A stretch of DNA of 64,000 bases from Macrocybe gigantea (GCA_011319805.1 SJRY01000125.1:1-64000); one strand, 5' to 3'. Counted from the stretch's first letter, positions 13,479-25,932 are shown. The notes: a model not told the origin generated them from the letters alone. A program made the numbers and translations.

Positions 13479-14038
13479 CTCCAGCAGCTAGATATCGATG
13501 GACTCCAGTGCAGAGTTTGCCAGCAAGCCTTCGAGGAGTCGTTGAAAATGATATCCTGTATCACTCAGATGAAGTCGTGGATGATGCCTAGAGGTGACAA
13601 GGGCAGGAAAGGGAGCTTTATAGAACATTCTAAGAACGGTGAGGTAATTCTGGTAACTGAGCTGTCATAACAGAATGAGATGTCGAAAACATAGCCTCGA
13701 CTTCGAAATCCGCTACACCTGATTGGAGAATCTTCCCCTAACTTCTCGGGCAACGAGGTGATGAGATCATCACAGTTGTCGATATCTCAACCTTATTTCC
13801 GTTTTTAATTGATGACTCGTCACAATCCTGCAAGTGGTGTGAAATGGAGGCTAAAGCTATCGTCCTTCTAATTCGACGAAACAACACCCAGGTCGGCATC
13901 GATGGCCTGTTAAGGCAACGCGCGAGAGTCCAATAATGAATCAAGTTCGAGAAGTCCAAAAGATACTACAAAGAGCAACGTAATCTGCTTGTGTTCGTGA
14001 TAAGCATTGTTCCCTCACAACCAAAGCACAGCTCACCT
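13479..14038. other. Intergenic between DUF6533 genes B and C
   Basis: No coding signal that I can support. It should contain the promoter of gene B. Confidence 0.4.
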
Positions 14039-15796
14039 CTACCATGATCTCTCGTGCAATACACCAACGCGACTCATCCATAAGGAGTTCACGGAGCCTT
14101 CAAGTGACGCAGGATTGTCGTTACTTTCTAAAGCATTGGCACCCTTGACATCGCTGTAGACTGTCCCCCGCTCAACAATAAGGATTCCTTCGTGAGCCCC
14201 CAGCTTGAAGCCGACGCGGCTCAGTTCCGCGTTGTTCAAGAGCCATGCCGAATTCGATCCAATCTTGGATGCCAGCGATTGTATGCTGAACATGATACGA
14301 GACACGGCAATAGAATTCGTAACCAACATGAAGCTGTAATAAGTGGTTGGTGCCGTCAATCTTGAAACGAGACGTTCACGAACTGAGAGAATATCGCAGG
14401 ATTGTTGATCTGTAAATGAAAAGGACCCCGCCATTGTTGATACTCGTGCGCCGGAAGGCGGTGTCACTCACTTTGGGCGAATCTTTCAAGAACGATCCAA
14501 CGGTAGTGATAATCATTGTCACTGAGCGAAATACACAGTCAGTCAGGGTTTTTATTCCTACCGATAGCGCACTGAAGACCACAATGTAAAACAGTCCTCC
14601 GCTATACAAGACTTTGTTAGGTCTTGCATCAAAGTCCTGAAGCACAACTCACTCTCTCAACAGGCGTTTCAGAACTGGTGCATCCTTAAACAGACGTCGA
14701 TTCCTGAGAGCACGATAGGCAGTGAGGATGTACAGAATGGTCTGTCAGAGTTCAGCCCACGGCTTAGCTAGGAATCTGCAGCGGCCACATACGTGTAAAG
14801 CCAAGGATGGTAAATATACACGCCCGAAATGAAGCGGACGCACGACCCGGCACCCTACGGTAGGCAAAGTAGGGAGGAATTTCTTGACGTCCGACGCAAG
14901 GATAATAATGAGATTGTTCATCGAAAGATAAAGGAACACGAAAGAGATGAGGAGTGACGCCATAAATCCAAGGATTATACCATGTCGGATAGTTTTGTTG
15001 TCTTGGAATAGGTACCAGACACGCGTGACGAGAATCGCTGCAAGAAGACGTCAAATTCAATAAGTATTTGGGAGAGAAATTGGCTGCCTTGGATGACGCC
15101 AATCGCCAACAGGTTCAGGAAGAAAGCCGCCTGCACCGCTGGCCCACAACTGTTGAAGAGACTTAGCGCTGAGAACGAACAGAGGAAACGTTAATTTACA
15201 ACTGCAAAAGGGCTTTTCAGCTCAAAACAGATGAGATACGTATCATATGCTTACATCTGGTGACGGGTCGTGGAGAGAGAAGCCTACAGTAACGAATGCC
15301 AAGGGTTCATCGTTCAATCCTTATGATGACACGAATTTGCAGCATACAGGCAATGAAGAAACTAGAGTTGACTGTCGTCACGCTTTGGCAGATGAAAAAA
15401 AAATGCCACGTACATCATGAGAACCACAGGGAGGTAACGATTCTTCGCACATTTGTTATGGGCACATGCTCCTACACAACTAAAACGATCGCTCACCAGC
15501 AGAAAGAGAATTCGTGAGACCGTCCAGTTTCCTGACCAGAAGTATTTGACCTAGAGCGCATAAACGATGAACAATAGATGGATCATGGTCAAGAACACAT
15601 ACTTCCTCATCCAAAGTAATGAGATATTCGTATACTGTATAGACAGAAAGGGTCAATGATTTGACTCTCATATGTATTCACATACATCAAAGGACGAACC
15701 TGCTAGGCCAAATGAAGCATAGGAAATCATCCGCGCGATCTCTGTTCCCACAAGCGATTCCTCGAATGAAGCCGAGTTCCGACCCAACGGCGTCAT
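14039..15796 (-). CDS. DUF6533 multi-pass membrane protein C
   Basis: Closest relative of gene B. From the ATG at 15796-15794 it reads MTPLGRNSASFEESLVGTEI, ISYASFGLAG, then TVYEYLITLDEE, VKYFWSGNWTVSRILFLL, NRYLPVVLM (each set off by short introns), helices including FVFLYLSMNNLIIILAS, GGLFYIVVFSAL, IMIITTVGSFL, and the end SIAVSRIMFSIQSLASKIGS / GAHEGILIVERGTV, stop at 14039. The C-terminal 80 residues of B and C are alignable by eye almost throughout, so one arose from the other by tandem duplication. The exon coding SGNWTVSRILF (about 15535-15480) reappears in the 54.9 kb duplicate. Its promoter lies in the 555 bp between it and the malic enzyme gene. Confidence 0.78.
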
Positions 15797-15879
15797 AAAT
15801 AATATAATCACGAAAGAAAAAAAAGGAATGAACAACAGGGGTGACTGCCTGCAGCGAAGAGTGTTGAAAAGAGATGAAA

Positions 15880-16328
15880 GCAAGAGCGAATTTAACAGGA
15901 AATGTTCACGTCTGCTGATGGTGAGATGGACATCTAGTCACGAGCCTCGTTCAACGATTGATACAAGGAGCTTCTGACAACGAGCTGTATATCAGGGAAA
16001 AGCTATGTTTGTGGTACTGCCTCAATTCATCTGGTTGCAAAGCAGCGAAAGGATGCAAGACGTTGGCCGCGTCAACAGCTCGATTGCAGCCTTGGAGTAT
16101 GCTTTGAGGATGATTCAAAAGTACGGCTGCAGTCCAAAGGGAATGGGGTCTCTGATTTGATCGCGAGTCGCCCGTGAAACGAGTTCCGTCGTCTAGCCAG
16201 CCGACATGATGGACTGAGTGCAATCGCTGTGACTTGACGGGTCAACGAGCAGTGAGAAGACGAACATGGAAGGATGGGTTGTAAGTAACAGGGCGTACAT
16301 GAATGTAAACAAGTCATAATATTGGCGA
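15880..16328 (-). repeat. Source of the first block of the inverted duplication
   Basis: The reverse complement of this spacer, between malic enzyme and DUF6533 gene C, aligns by eye to 54472-54935 on the plus strand. Shared landmarks include ATGACTTGTTTACATTCATG at one end and AAATTCGCTCTTG at the other, with substitutions of roughly one in ten to twenty bases. No gene is evident inside. Duplication of a noncoding spacer with flanking genes shows that the copy was made at DNA level. Confidence 0.85.
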
Positions 16329-16351
16329 AGCACACACTTTTCCAAGTCCAC

Positions 16352-18469
16352 CTACTTCTCCCCGTTCTCATCATACACGTACTGCCCATACACCGGCCTC
16401 CAGACCTTCGCCTTCGCCTTGCCTCTCACCTCCCCGACATCCCACTCCACGCCGGCACTTCCCTCCTTGACGGATTGCTCTGCCACCGCGACACCGATCT
16501 CGAAATTGATGCTCGGCGCGTCGCCGATATCAGGCAGGAGTGCACCGTCCGGGTCCGAAAGCGCTGGAGAGAGCTTGGCGAGACGTCGCGCCCCAGCAAT
16601 GATCATTGTGTCAGTCATGTGCCTAGAGCGACAAAGCATGGCGCCAAAGCCCAGTCCCGGATAAATCAACGCGTCTAGATGGAATTTCAATGTTGAATGC
16701 CGGCTGCACGGTGAACGAGGCAACTCACTGTTACACTCTGCAATACTGAAGCATCTTGTCAGTATACGCTCATGGTTGCGGGATCCAAGACACTCACATA
16801 TAATCCTTGCCTCCAGCTCTCTTCACAGGCGGGAACCGGCTCCCGGTGGCCATGAGGACCTTTCCGCTTGACCACTCATTTGCATCCTTCGGGTCCACCT
16901 CGACCAGCTTGCTCGGATTCGACAACGGCAGAATGATCGGCCTCTCGCAGCCCTCCGCCATGCACCTGACAACCTCCTCCGTGAACGCGCCTCGACACGT
17001 CGAGCACCCAATCAGTATCGTCGGCTTCACCCTCCTGACAACTTCGGGCAGCCTGATCGCACCTCCCTCGTCCTTCCGTGCGTCCTCCCACTCCTCATCC
17101 GCCCGCGCAAACGGCCTCACGTCCTCGCGGACCCGCTCACTCATGGACTGCATGATCAGCCCCTCCTTATCAATCAGATAGAACAAATCGTTCGCTTGCT
17201 TCTGTGGCATAGAGTTGAGCGAGACGATGGCGTCGCGTAGCTGGCACGTAATGCCCAGTCCAGCGGAGCCAGCGCCGAAGATGACATAGCGCTGGTCGGC
17301 GAGTTTTGATTTGGTGACGTTTGCAGCGGCCATGATACAGGCAAGGCTGACGGCCCTGTGCCTGACTGTTTGTAACAAGTAAACGACTATATGCTCGAAC
17401 GCATAGTCAAAGTTAGCACATACATATCGTCGTTAAACACGGCGTGCGTTTGACGATAGCGTTGGAGCAGTCTGCGTGCGTTGGTCACACCAAAGTCCTC
17501 AAAATGCAGCAAGCTGTGCGGGAAATGCTTCCGGACGAGTTGCACGAATTTGTCGATGAACTGATCGTATTCTTTGCCGCGGATGCGTCTGTGCGGCCAG
17601 CCCTGTCCTTGTTGAGATCAAACCTGGCATGGTCCTGCGCATGGATATACTCACGACATAGAGCTCGTCGTTCAGGAGGCCCTCATTGTCTGTGCCGACG
17701 TCGAGCATCACGCTCAGAGAATTGGACGGATCGATCCCGCCGATCAATCTAATTTAGCAATGACCAATCTGAGCTGACGAGTCATCGAAAACGGAACGCA
17801 CGTATAGATGGCCGATTTGGCTGAGGATATTCCGATGCCCTGACGTCCAACTCCCATGAACCGGCTTTGGCAAGACGGTAGAATCAGATAGAACGCCTCA
17901 CCCCGACGCCCTGGTCGCCGATGCCTAGGATAGCCTCTGCATCAGTGCAAACGACCAGATCGACACTCTTTTCTTTCGTATGCTCCAAGAAATCCTCCTC
18001 CATCGTATCTTGATCTGTAAACGTCAGATACAACCCCTCGCTCCTGCGGAACAGATGCGAGTAATCCGCAATAGCGTCCGCCTCATCACACACAGCAGCA
18101 TCAACCATGAGCGTCGTCACACACGTCTGCACCACATGCGCTCACCTCGGTGGGGGTGTAAATGATGGGCACCAGTTCTCTGAGATGCCTCGAGATCAGC
18201 TCATAGTACAGCACCCAGTTTTGGTCCTTGAGGCTCTGGAGGAACGAGTTCTTCCTGATCGGAGAGTCGCGCGCCTGCAGCTGTGCGTACGCGCGCTTGC
18301 ACTGCTCGTCGAGCGTGTTGACGCGGACGGGCAGACGGCCCGTAAGCCCGAACTCTTTGCGCTCTGGGAGTGTAAAAGCGGTGCCCTTGTTGAAGCGAGG
18401 GCTGGTCAGCAGCTGCTCGCCGCGCAAGGCGACGCGGAAGATGGGTTCAGGTTTGGGGCTGGTAGACAT
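16352..18469 (-). CDS. Malic enzyme, NAD(P)-dependent
   Basis: Oxidative decarboxylation of malate to pyruvate. From MSTSPKPEPIFRVALRGEQLL (ATG 18469-18467) the exons encode GTAFTLPERKEFGLTGRLP, LYYELISRHLRELVPIIYTPTE, GLYLTFTDQDTMEEDF, GIGDQGVGGIGISSAKSAIYT, VMLDVGTDNEGLLNDELYVGW, VFNDDIQGT (signature), the dinucleotide site VIFGAGSAGLGI, LIGCSTCRGAFTEEV, and the end VWRPVYGQYVYDENGEK. Introns: 18082-18145, 17840-17901, 17749-17801, 17603-17654, 17366-17423, 16746-16797, 16675-16728. The piece 16729-16745 is a 17-nt exon coding the middle of IAECN. After the fifth intron the frame needs one extra G in ggcacagggcc. The duplicate at 56.1 kb is in frame there. I see no clear mitochondrial presequence, so cytosolic location is likely but unproven; cofactor choice is not decided. 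Confidence 0.93.
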
Positions 18470-18759
18470 GGCCAAGTTGCGGAGAAGGACGGAGAAGAAG
18501 ATGGAGTCTGGAAGCAGTGGTCGATGTATGACGTCATATGCACGGTCACAGAGCGGGAACATAAAAATGTTTGTACAAAATATGATACATACAAGAAGGT
18601 TCATACAGAATTGTCAATAGAGAGCTGCTGTAAAGTACAGGGAATGATGGTGAAACATTATAGGCCATATCAGTTCAAGGTCTAAGATCGTTGGATGGCA
18701 AGTCTGTGGGGCAGAAAGACCGTCTTTTGGAAAAAAGAGAGACTCCGCATGAAGGGGGT

Positions 18760-19562
18760 CTATGCTGTGATAACGCTCGCGCGATAGCCGTCACCACGCC
18801 GTGCAGCAGTGATTCCTCTCAGGATGACAACTACAAAGGCGAACGTGACGATAACCCTTCAGAGCAGGAATGAGAACAAATCCACCATCGACACCTTGCG
18901 ACGCACCATATGATCCATGCAAAAGCTTCCAACGCATTCAGCTGTCCACAATATGCAAATTCTTTTTGAAGCCTAAGATCAGAAAATCGTTAGAAGTCGA
19001 GAAATGAGCTTCGGTCGAATGGCGATACGTACTTGCAGTCCAAGCTTCCGCCGATGGACTTCGCAAAAGATGCAGCGCCCGAGAGCCAAAAGACCCACGT
19101 CATGAAGAAACTAGTCAGCCATTCATGAAACATCAGCGTTGCGCGATCCAGACAAGTGAGAGACCGACTGACAACAGCAGGTAAACGGCTACGTTAGTTA
19201 CTATTGATCCGGCGGCGAGAATGAAGAAGAGGAGGATGAAGAGGATGGAAAAGAAAACGGTCCATGCGGCGCAAAAGAGAAGGAATCGCACGCGATCTCG
19301 CACAGAGTGGTTTCCAAAGTTGTGATGGGCGTTGTGTCGGGATACTAGCCAACCAGAGATGGAGAGCTAAACAGAATGCAACGCGTTCAGTGATGCGAGT
19401 GACCAAGCATTGAGGAAAGTCTAAATACCTCGACGGCAGAGAAAATGAGGAGGATTGTGAAAACGACTGGAAAACGAGAGTCAGACGACGTCTGAGAGTT
19501 GAAAAACAATCAGAGACAGACGCACTGGGAATGCCCCGCTTCATGTGCGTTTCGATTGTCAT
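18760..19562 (-). CDS. MARVEL-domain four-helix membrane protein
   Basis: Small tetraspanning protein of the fungal MARVEL type, found in plasma or vesicle membranes; role unknown. Spliced reading from the ATG at 19562: MTIETHMKRGIP, IVFTILLIFSAVE (helix 1), SISGWLVSRHNAHHNFG, RVRFLLFCAAWTVFFSIL (helix 2) merging into FILLFILAAGSI, then FFMTWVFWLSGAASFAKSIG (helix 3), LDC, EFAYCGQLNALEAFAWIIW, and VIVTFAFVVVILRG (helix 4) with tail ARRGDGYRASVITA and stop at 18760-18762. The Cys pair in LDC..YC and the LEAFAWI motif before helix 4 are usual in this group. At least five introns. Exon borders in the middle (19100-19200) are uncertain. The stop lies 290 bp from the malic enzyme start. Confidence 0.72.
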
Positions 19563-21049
19563 TTTTTTACCGATTGGTTATATGACGATAAAGATATGAG
19601 CTCGGGCGTGAATTCGTGACGTCGTAGAGTTGTTTAAACGGTCGTGAGGTTGCAAGAATGAGTCGACAAAAGGAAGGACATCGACGTCAGGTTTTATACA
19701 CGCCAAAGTGGTCAGATGTCAAATTATCAACAAAGTGACGTCACTGCCGTGACAACACATCACACTGCCTCCTCAACCGACACTCTCTCCTCCATCCACT
19801 CCTTTTTTCGCCGATCCCCGTCATTAGGAGAGACGGAATACACGATCCCGGCGGCGTTTTTGTTCATGCGCTCTTTTCTATGAGCTTGACTAAGAATTTC
19901 AGTGCAGTCCAAAGAAAATACGTCTTGACCGTGGTTTGATACCGGTCGTCAACAAGTGCGTTACGACCATCTACCCTGCTACCGAAGGGTGTTGGCTTGC
20001 GCAGTAGACGAGATGATGGTCGGCCTTGTCATCGCCTCCAGAAAGCTGTTTTCGGTAAACACCGTTACGTGCTTGCGCTACTGCGCCACCAGCTAAAGCG
20101 ATGCGTCGAGTGCTGTCGTTCCGAAAACTGGGATGATGTGACAGCCTGCGCCGGCAGACGAACCTGGTCTCGAATCCAAATTGCCTCCTTTACTCCGGCC
20201 GGGATCTTACGTGCCCGGTATTTGAAGGAGCGACAATTCTAACATGCAGCGCGCCGTTTCCGACATTGAGGAACTCCATGGATCTGCTGTAAAGAACCGG
20301 GGAACGCTTATGGATGTAGACTTTAAAGTCACATTTTTATAACACTGCTATGGAATCTGCGCAAATTGTCGCCATTACTCGTCTGCAACTTTGGTGGATG
20401 CGATCTTTGAGGGTGTGCGCACAATTCCAACTTTAGACGTCGCACCTCCGAGGCAGTCCGGCAGATCTGTCAAACGTGTCCAATTCAATCTACCCTCGGC
20501 ATATGGCAGAGCATTCCCATTAAGTTGCTTCAAATTGCGTTCTCGAGTCCGAAGGAAGGAGAAGAGCTATATTCATGAGCGACAGCGACCAGATTCTCTA
20601 TCGCGTTTGGTGCTGTTCAAGTGTTCAAGCGCGCCCTACAGAAGAAACGTCTTCGACGCGCCGTCTCGCAAGACGAATAACGAGAGGCCTTTGTATGTAC
20701 AAGATCCACATGTTCTTGCCTTGAAAAATGCCTCTCTGCGCCGAACGACTTGTTTGAAAGCTCTTTCAAAGCCGCCGGTACGAGGAATGATTCCGGCGCG
20801 ATGTCCGTAAAAGCAATCAAACCATGAACACAAAGGTAGCGACACGAGGACTCGCCTTGCCGACTCGGTACCAAGGTTCACGCCGTTTTTGGGAATCTCT
20901 TGCCTTTGTTAGTCCCTCACCTCCTTTGGAAATGGATCAGCGTGTCGTTCTGCTCTGTTCAACGTTCAATCCTTTGTACACGATCGCAGCTGTTGAACTC
21001 CTTTGTGATGGACGCAGCGTAAGGGCTGTCTGGCCCATTCCCTCTCAGT
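19563..21049. other. 1.5 kb with no supported gene
   Basis: An open frame of 139 codons (20391-20810, +) and an antisense one of 85 codons exist, but neither shows family resemblance or splice logic. The stretch upstream of 19562 should hold the promoter of the MARVEL-type gene. I see no inverted repeats or transposase remnants. Confidence 0.4.
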
Positions 21050-21057
21050 CTATAAAA
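21050..21057 (+). promoter_or_regulatory. TATA-like box
   Basis: TATAAAAA upstream of the open frame that follows. It is only about 15 bp before the first ATG at 21065, so either a later ATG or an upstream leader is used, or the match is by chance. Confidence 0.3.
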
Positions 21058-21064
21058 AGGGTGC

Positions 21065-21710
21065 TTGTGTCCCTCTCAGATTTCGTCAGTCCATCCACCA
21101 GATGCAGGGTTCGCATTCGAGTCTCCCTTTCGCCCTACCGCCTCCCCTTCTCAAAACGTCGCAGAAAATGCCATCGAAAGCGTTCTGTCCAACGCTATCA
21201 ATGACATCCCACCTCCGCTCGACGCGCGCTTCGCGAACGTCGTCCAACGCAACCAATCTCCCTGGCATCCTGGCCTGGACGCTTGCGCAATTGCCGCAGA
21301 GCACGCCATAGATCATGAAGATGTGCCTATTTGCGGCGCGCTCATCGCTTGTGGAGCATTACCTGAGCAACGCCTTGCGGTCAACACGCCGGTCGACATT
21401 GTAGAGGCACAGTCCTTCCCGCCCAAGTATCAGAGGAAGGTATGCAAGTATCCAGTCCTTATGAGTCAAGGTGTGTGCCTCGATATGTTTCTCCACTTGG
21501 CACTGTATTGATATAAACTGGTCTTTTCAGTTCCCTACTCTACGAGAGAGACCACCTTTGGCAAGCCGGTACCAAAGCCATCCCCGAAAAGGCTTGCGTC
21601 GAGACTATCTAGCCCGTCTCAGCCAGTGCGAAGGTCCCGGCGGCTGCTGGAAAAGGACAACAAATAAATCCGTGACTTCCGTTCACTTCGTTTCGCATTC
21701 GTGATGGACG
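21065..21710 (+). CDS. Hypothetical protein, probably two exons
   Basis: The first exon frame (from 21065) has a composition unlike random frames here: SPSQNVAENAIESVLSNAI, PPPLDARFANVVQRNQSPWH, DACAIAAEHAIDHEDVP, PVDIVEAQSFPPKYQRK. A GT..AG intron can be placed from gtatgcaag (about 21439) to ttttcag just before 21531. The next exon would read FPTLRERPPLASRYQ. I do not recognise the family, there are no membrane helices, and start and end are both uncertain. Confidence 0.35.
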
Positions 21711-22532
21711 CACGGTATTGCTGCCTCTACCATTCCGTCTGTCTTCGGCCATCCAGGTCCAGAGGTGGACTGGAATAGCCTGTGAGTAGGTTTCGATGCT
21801 GGGCATTGCTATTTTACTAATGCACGGTGCCTCGAAACAACCACAGCAACGCGTATGGGACTTGGTTTCATTGTTCCGAACTCTTCACCAAATCATCTAA
21901 TAAAGGGCCGGCATTCACCGCTCCGCACAGTAGACTTTGACACGAGAGTTGTTCAGAGCCGCAGTGTCTGTCTGCACTGACGCCCAGGATAGCCTTGGAA
22001 CGAGTTGCTTCAGAATTACTCGGATGGAGCCGCTTCAGAGATCACGATGATTGAAAGAAAACAAGGGCAGATCGTGACAGGGGATACAGCATATGTCAAG
22101 AGGCCATTTGCGCAGTGTTATCGGAGAAAGTCTTGTGTCAAAGGAGTTCTTGCGGAATTTTGATTTCATTATGCAGCATGTCGGCGTCTTTGTATCTGGG
22201 GATGTGACAACCGGACGTCAACGCAACTTTCAAAAGAAAAATCTTGTTTGATGGCATCATGACGAAACTTTGATTTCATATTATAAACCACAAAGCTCAG
22301 CTTCGTGTAAAAGTTGTGTAAATCTTTTACAAGTACAAACGTACCGAGGTTTGAGGAAATTGATTATATGAAATGACAAGTAACGAGAAAAAAAAACTGT
22401 TAGCAAAACCGAAACAATGATGGTAAACTACAAGCATTAGCTGACACTCCAGAGGTATACAAGTTCTCACGGGCAGGACAGAAAAAGCTAAAATAAGGTA
22501 ATTGGACGACAAACGAAAACACATTGTTACAG
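21711..22532. other. Intergenic, AT-richer, no gene seen
   Basis: Between the hypothetical ORF and the 3' end of the zinc-cluster factor. Only short frames. Confidence 0.4.
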
Positions 22533-25500
22533 TCACGAAAATCCCAGCTGCTCAGCGAAGCTCTGCCACGTAGGATCCAGCATGGGGACGGACTGATCAA
22601 AGATCGTCGACGTCGACAGCGAGGCAAGGGTTGGCGTATGCGAATGCGGCATGCTGGACGAATGAGATGAGAGGTGATACATGTGATGCGACTGGCTCGG
22701 CAGCGAGTAGTAATCGCTCTCTGGTGCGCGAAGATCGGAGGTGACATTGCTGGCATGGTGCTGCTGATGCTGATGCTGCTGATGTGGGTGCGGTGGCGGC
22801 GCTGATACGAGCGTGTGTGAGGCCGGTTGCTGCGCTGGGACGTCGAAAAAATCGTTCGAACCCAGTCCGCCCATATCGAATGTGCGCATGTCCTGGGCGA
22901 TGGTCGGGTGTATCACGTCCTCAGAGGTGGGCTGCGTGCGGAGATCGGAGAAGTAGACATGATTGATTGGCGAGCCGGTGACTGTAACTGAAGGGGACGG
23001 CGAGCATTCTCCGGTGTCCGGAGCGCCCATTTCTGTAACGAGATGGGTTTTCCCTCCCAAACGATCGAGCTCAGGGTGCGAAATAGCGGCTCCTGGAATG
23101 CAGCCGTTACTAAGCATCTCGTGGGCCTTTGAGTGCAACGACTTTATCGCTTCCTGCGGCGCATGAGTTTCATGTAACAGGGCGTTCAGAAACTGGAATT
23201 ACCATCAAATTTGCTGCAGGCTGACACGTTTGGGCGGCATCTTCGAAAAGCTTCACGAGAGTGTCCAGCTCCGAAAGCGCCGATTGTGTCATGGTTGACG
23301 ACGGAGCCCGAGTTACCAGCAAGCACATAACAATCTAAGAACAGGAATGCGTTATCGCCATCAACAATTTCTTTGCTAGACTTACGGCGGCCGATAACGC
23401 CTGAGACCAAGGTAGACTGGTTCTTGTAAGAGGGTGAGGGGCGTTCTTCCACGCTAGTCGCAGGCCTTCGATAAGACGCCATGCCGAGCGATAGATGGCC
23501 AGCACAGACGGCACATATCGGTGTCGGGCTAAATCACAGGGCTTATCCCGCAACGCCTGAGCAAAGTACGCCTTGTGCAGGTTCAAAAGCGCTGACGAAA
23601 AGATCAGCCTCGGCATTGAAAAATTGCAATACAGCGAAGATGTGGCTGACTAGTTTCTTTGTTGGACAGGATCATCCAACGCTGCATATGCACCTCCAAG
23701 GACGCAGGGGGCGCGGGCGAGTGGTGGTTTTCGTTCACCGGCCGCCAGTGTGGAGGGACAGGGAAATCGCGGACCTTGCGGTCCAACGAAATGATAACGG
23801 AGTATGGCGGAGGTTTTGATCCAAAAGCTGTTGTCAAAATTGAATGTAGGAGAGCGGTGTATTTCCAATTCCACGAGTGAACTGTCGTTCAAGGCGTCAA
23901 GAATGACAGATACAGTATTGGAGAATGGCGCATACAGCTCATCTGCGTTTCTCCGGTCATTTCGTCAACTGGCGAACTCTCGTCACGGGGCAAAGGGCAA
24001 TCGATGTAGGGAGTGCAGATAGTTGGCGGCCGGCCGAAATAGAGGCTCTAATAACAACACATAGGTCAAACTCGGCTCAAAGATATGAAGCCTATACCCA
24101 CAGCCCAGGTATCGAGAATAAACAACTGCCAGAACAGACGAGATCGTCGTTGGACGTTGCGTTCTGAGAGCTGCCACCGAGAGGCGTCCAAATCTATGCG
24201 AAAGGAGATATGTTAGACAAGTCAGAATGAAAGTAAGCCGATATTCCTCACGCAAGCCAAGCTAGAAACAGGTGACGTTCAGCATTTCGTGTACGTAGGC
24301 TGGACGACGACATACACTGAGGCCCAATCGGACCGCATGTCCGATATACATCCATATTGAATTCGATGATTTCATATCGGCATCGACAAATTCAAGAAAG
24401 TAGGAAACATGTATCTAGCAATGCGTTAGTCGGGTCTTGCAAGGCGACAAATCTACACCTACATATGCTTGAATGGATAGTCGGGTCGTTTGTGGGTTAA
24501 ATCCTAATGCAGTCCGAGCTAGATAATAGTACTCTTGTGCCTCCACCGAGTACGGCGGCCGAGCAGGGTCAAACAAACACGCGATCCCGAAGACAATGAA
24601 GAGTAACGAAAGAGAATGGTAACATTGAATATTTTCAAAGGAGCTGTAGCGCATGAATCAGCATATGACGACCGTGCAGAAATTTAGGACGCACTCTGCT
24701 CTATAAACCAAGCCTAGGATTTCATCAAAAAGCTCGCGACGAGGTATCGGCGTAAACCTATATGCGTCAACACGGGATCTCACGTTTTCGTGGGTGACTC
24801 CTCACATGTACTGTCCATACTCCTGGTATATCTCGCATAAGGCGGCAGCTTCTGATATAGTCGGTAGCATGCTGAAGACTTCCCGCCCCAGGCTTTTATC
24901 CATAACCATTGGATCGGGAAAGACAGGCTCGACAATGCGTTTGGACAGACGAGGTAAAGGCAAATCCGCCCTGAAAGGCAACTGCGACAATGCCTGATAG
25001 TAACCCTTTAACCCTTGGATTTGGCTCAGTCATAAAGCCGTAAACTCACTCGAATCAGATACTACGCAGACGTCGGGTCAAATTTCGTTGGAACAGCATT
25101 GGAATATTCGGGAGAGTAGTACGAACCTCTGACCGGGCCGTTCTGCCATAAAAACTGCTTTGCCCGCGAGCGCCCACGGCCAACGTTCCTGGAGAAGAAG
25201 CATTCAATAAAACAAAAAGATGCTTTGGGTAGCTGGACTACCGTATGCGTCAATTGGATCGTCCTTCTCTGGGGAAGAAGTAACGCTTTCAGGTCGTCTT
25301 TCCGAGACGCGGACAGGTTCAGAAATAGGTGAAGCTGAGGAGCGGGTATCGGAGGCGGGAGTCAAAGGAGGAATTGGCTTCGGTATTGGAGGGGACTGTT
25401 GTGGGGGAAGGAGGGTACTTGATTGGAGCAAGGGATGAGGTTCATCGGAGACCGATTTCTGCAGGACGCGCAGAGCGTTCTCGAGCTCGCGCACCCGGAT

Positions 25501-25932
25501 TCGCAGCTGTTCTATGCGATCGTGAAGTTCCTCGGTGTTTGCAAGGATTAGACGATTGCCCTTCCCGGGGGCAAGGCATCCTGGTATTCGTTCAGGACGC
25601 AGTGTCAGAGGGCACATGGCCGAAGAAAAACGCACCGTCTGGACAAATGGAGCCACAGCCTCGAGAGACGCACTTCTCGCAAGGGACCTGCGCACGACGC
25701 CAGATTGCATGAGACCGAGAATTAGGACGAGACCTCTGCCGTTGGCTCACATTTTTGTCGCAACGCAGTTTGAGCCTGCGACACTCGGCGCAAGAGGTCG
25801 GACTGCGTCGTACACGAGCTTCAGGGCATGCATAATGCACACTGGAGGGAATACGCACACTCTCCCGGGTTTGCGCCGTATTTTCGTGGTAGTCTTATCC
25901 TTCACGTCGTCGCTTTGGCTTCCAGCCCTCAT
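22533..25932 (-). CDS. Zn2Cys6 fungal-specific transcription factor
   Basis: Nuclear DNA-binding regulator. The N-terminal zinc cluster is split by introns: SPTSCAECRRLKLRCDKN, VPCEKCVSRGCGSICPDG (six Cys in the expected spacing), followed by a basic link and a coiled coil, LHDRIEQLRIRVRELENALRVL. The ATG at 25932 opens MRAGSQSDDVKDKTTTKIRRKPG, and an intron before SPTSC has a phase mismatch that suggests one indel. A Pro/Ser linker follows, then the fungal_trans middle region: SEAAALCEIYQEYGQYM near 24.85 kb and SSNSIWMYIGHAVRLGL near 24.35 kb. The last exon (about 23.1-22.53 kb) is rich in His, Gln, Ser and Pro (a HPHQQHQHQQHH run) and may be an activation domain. Target genes are unknown. 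It diverges from the carnosine methyltransferase gene, about 1 kb away. Confidence 0.85.

Noticed and set aside
20130..20165. Possible tRNA B box (ggtctcgaatcca)
   Set aside because: No matching A box upstream and no cloverleaf could be folded around it.
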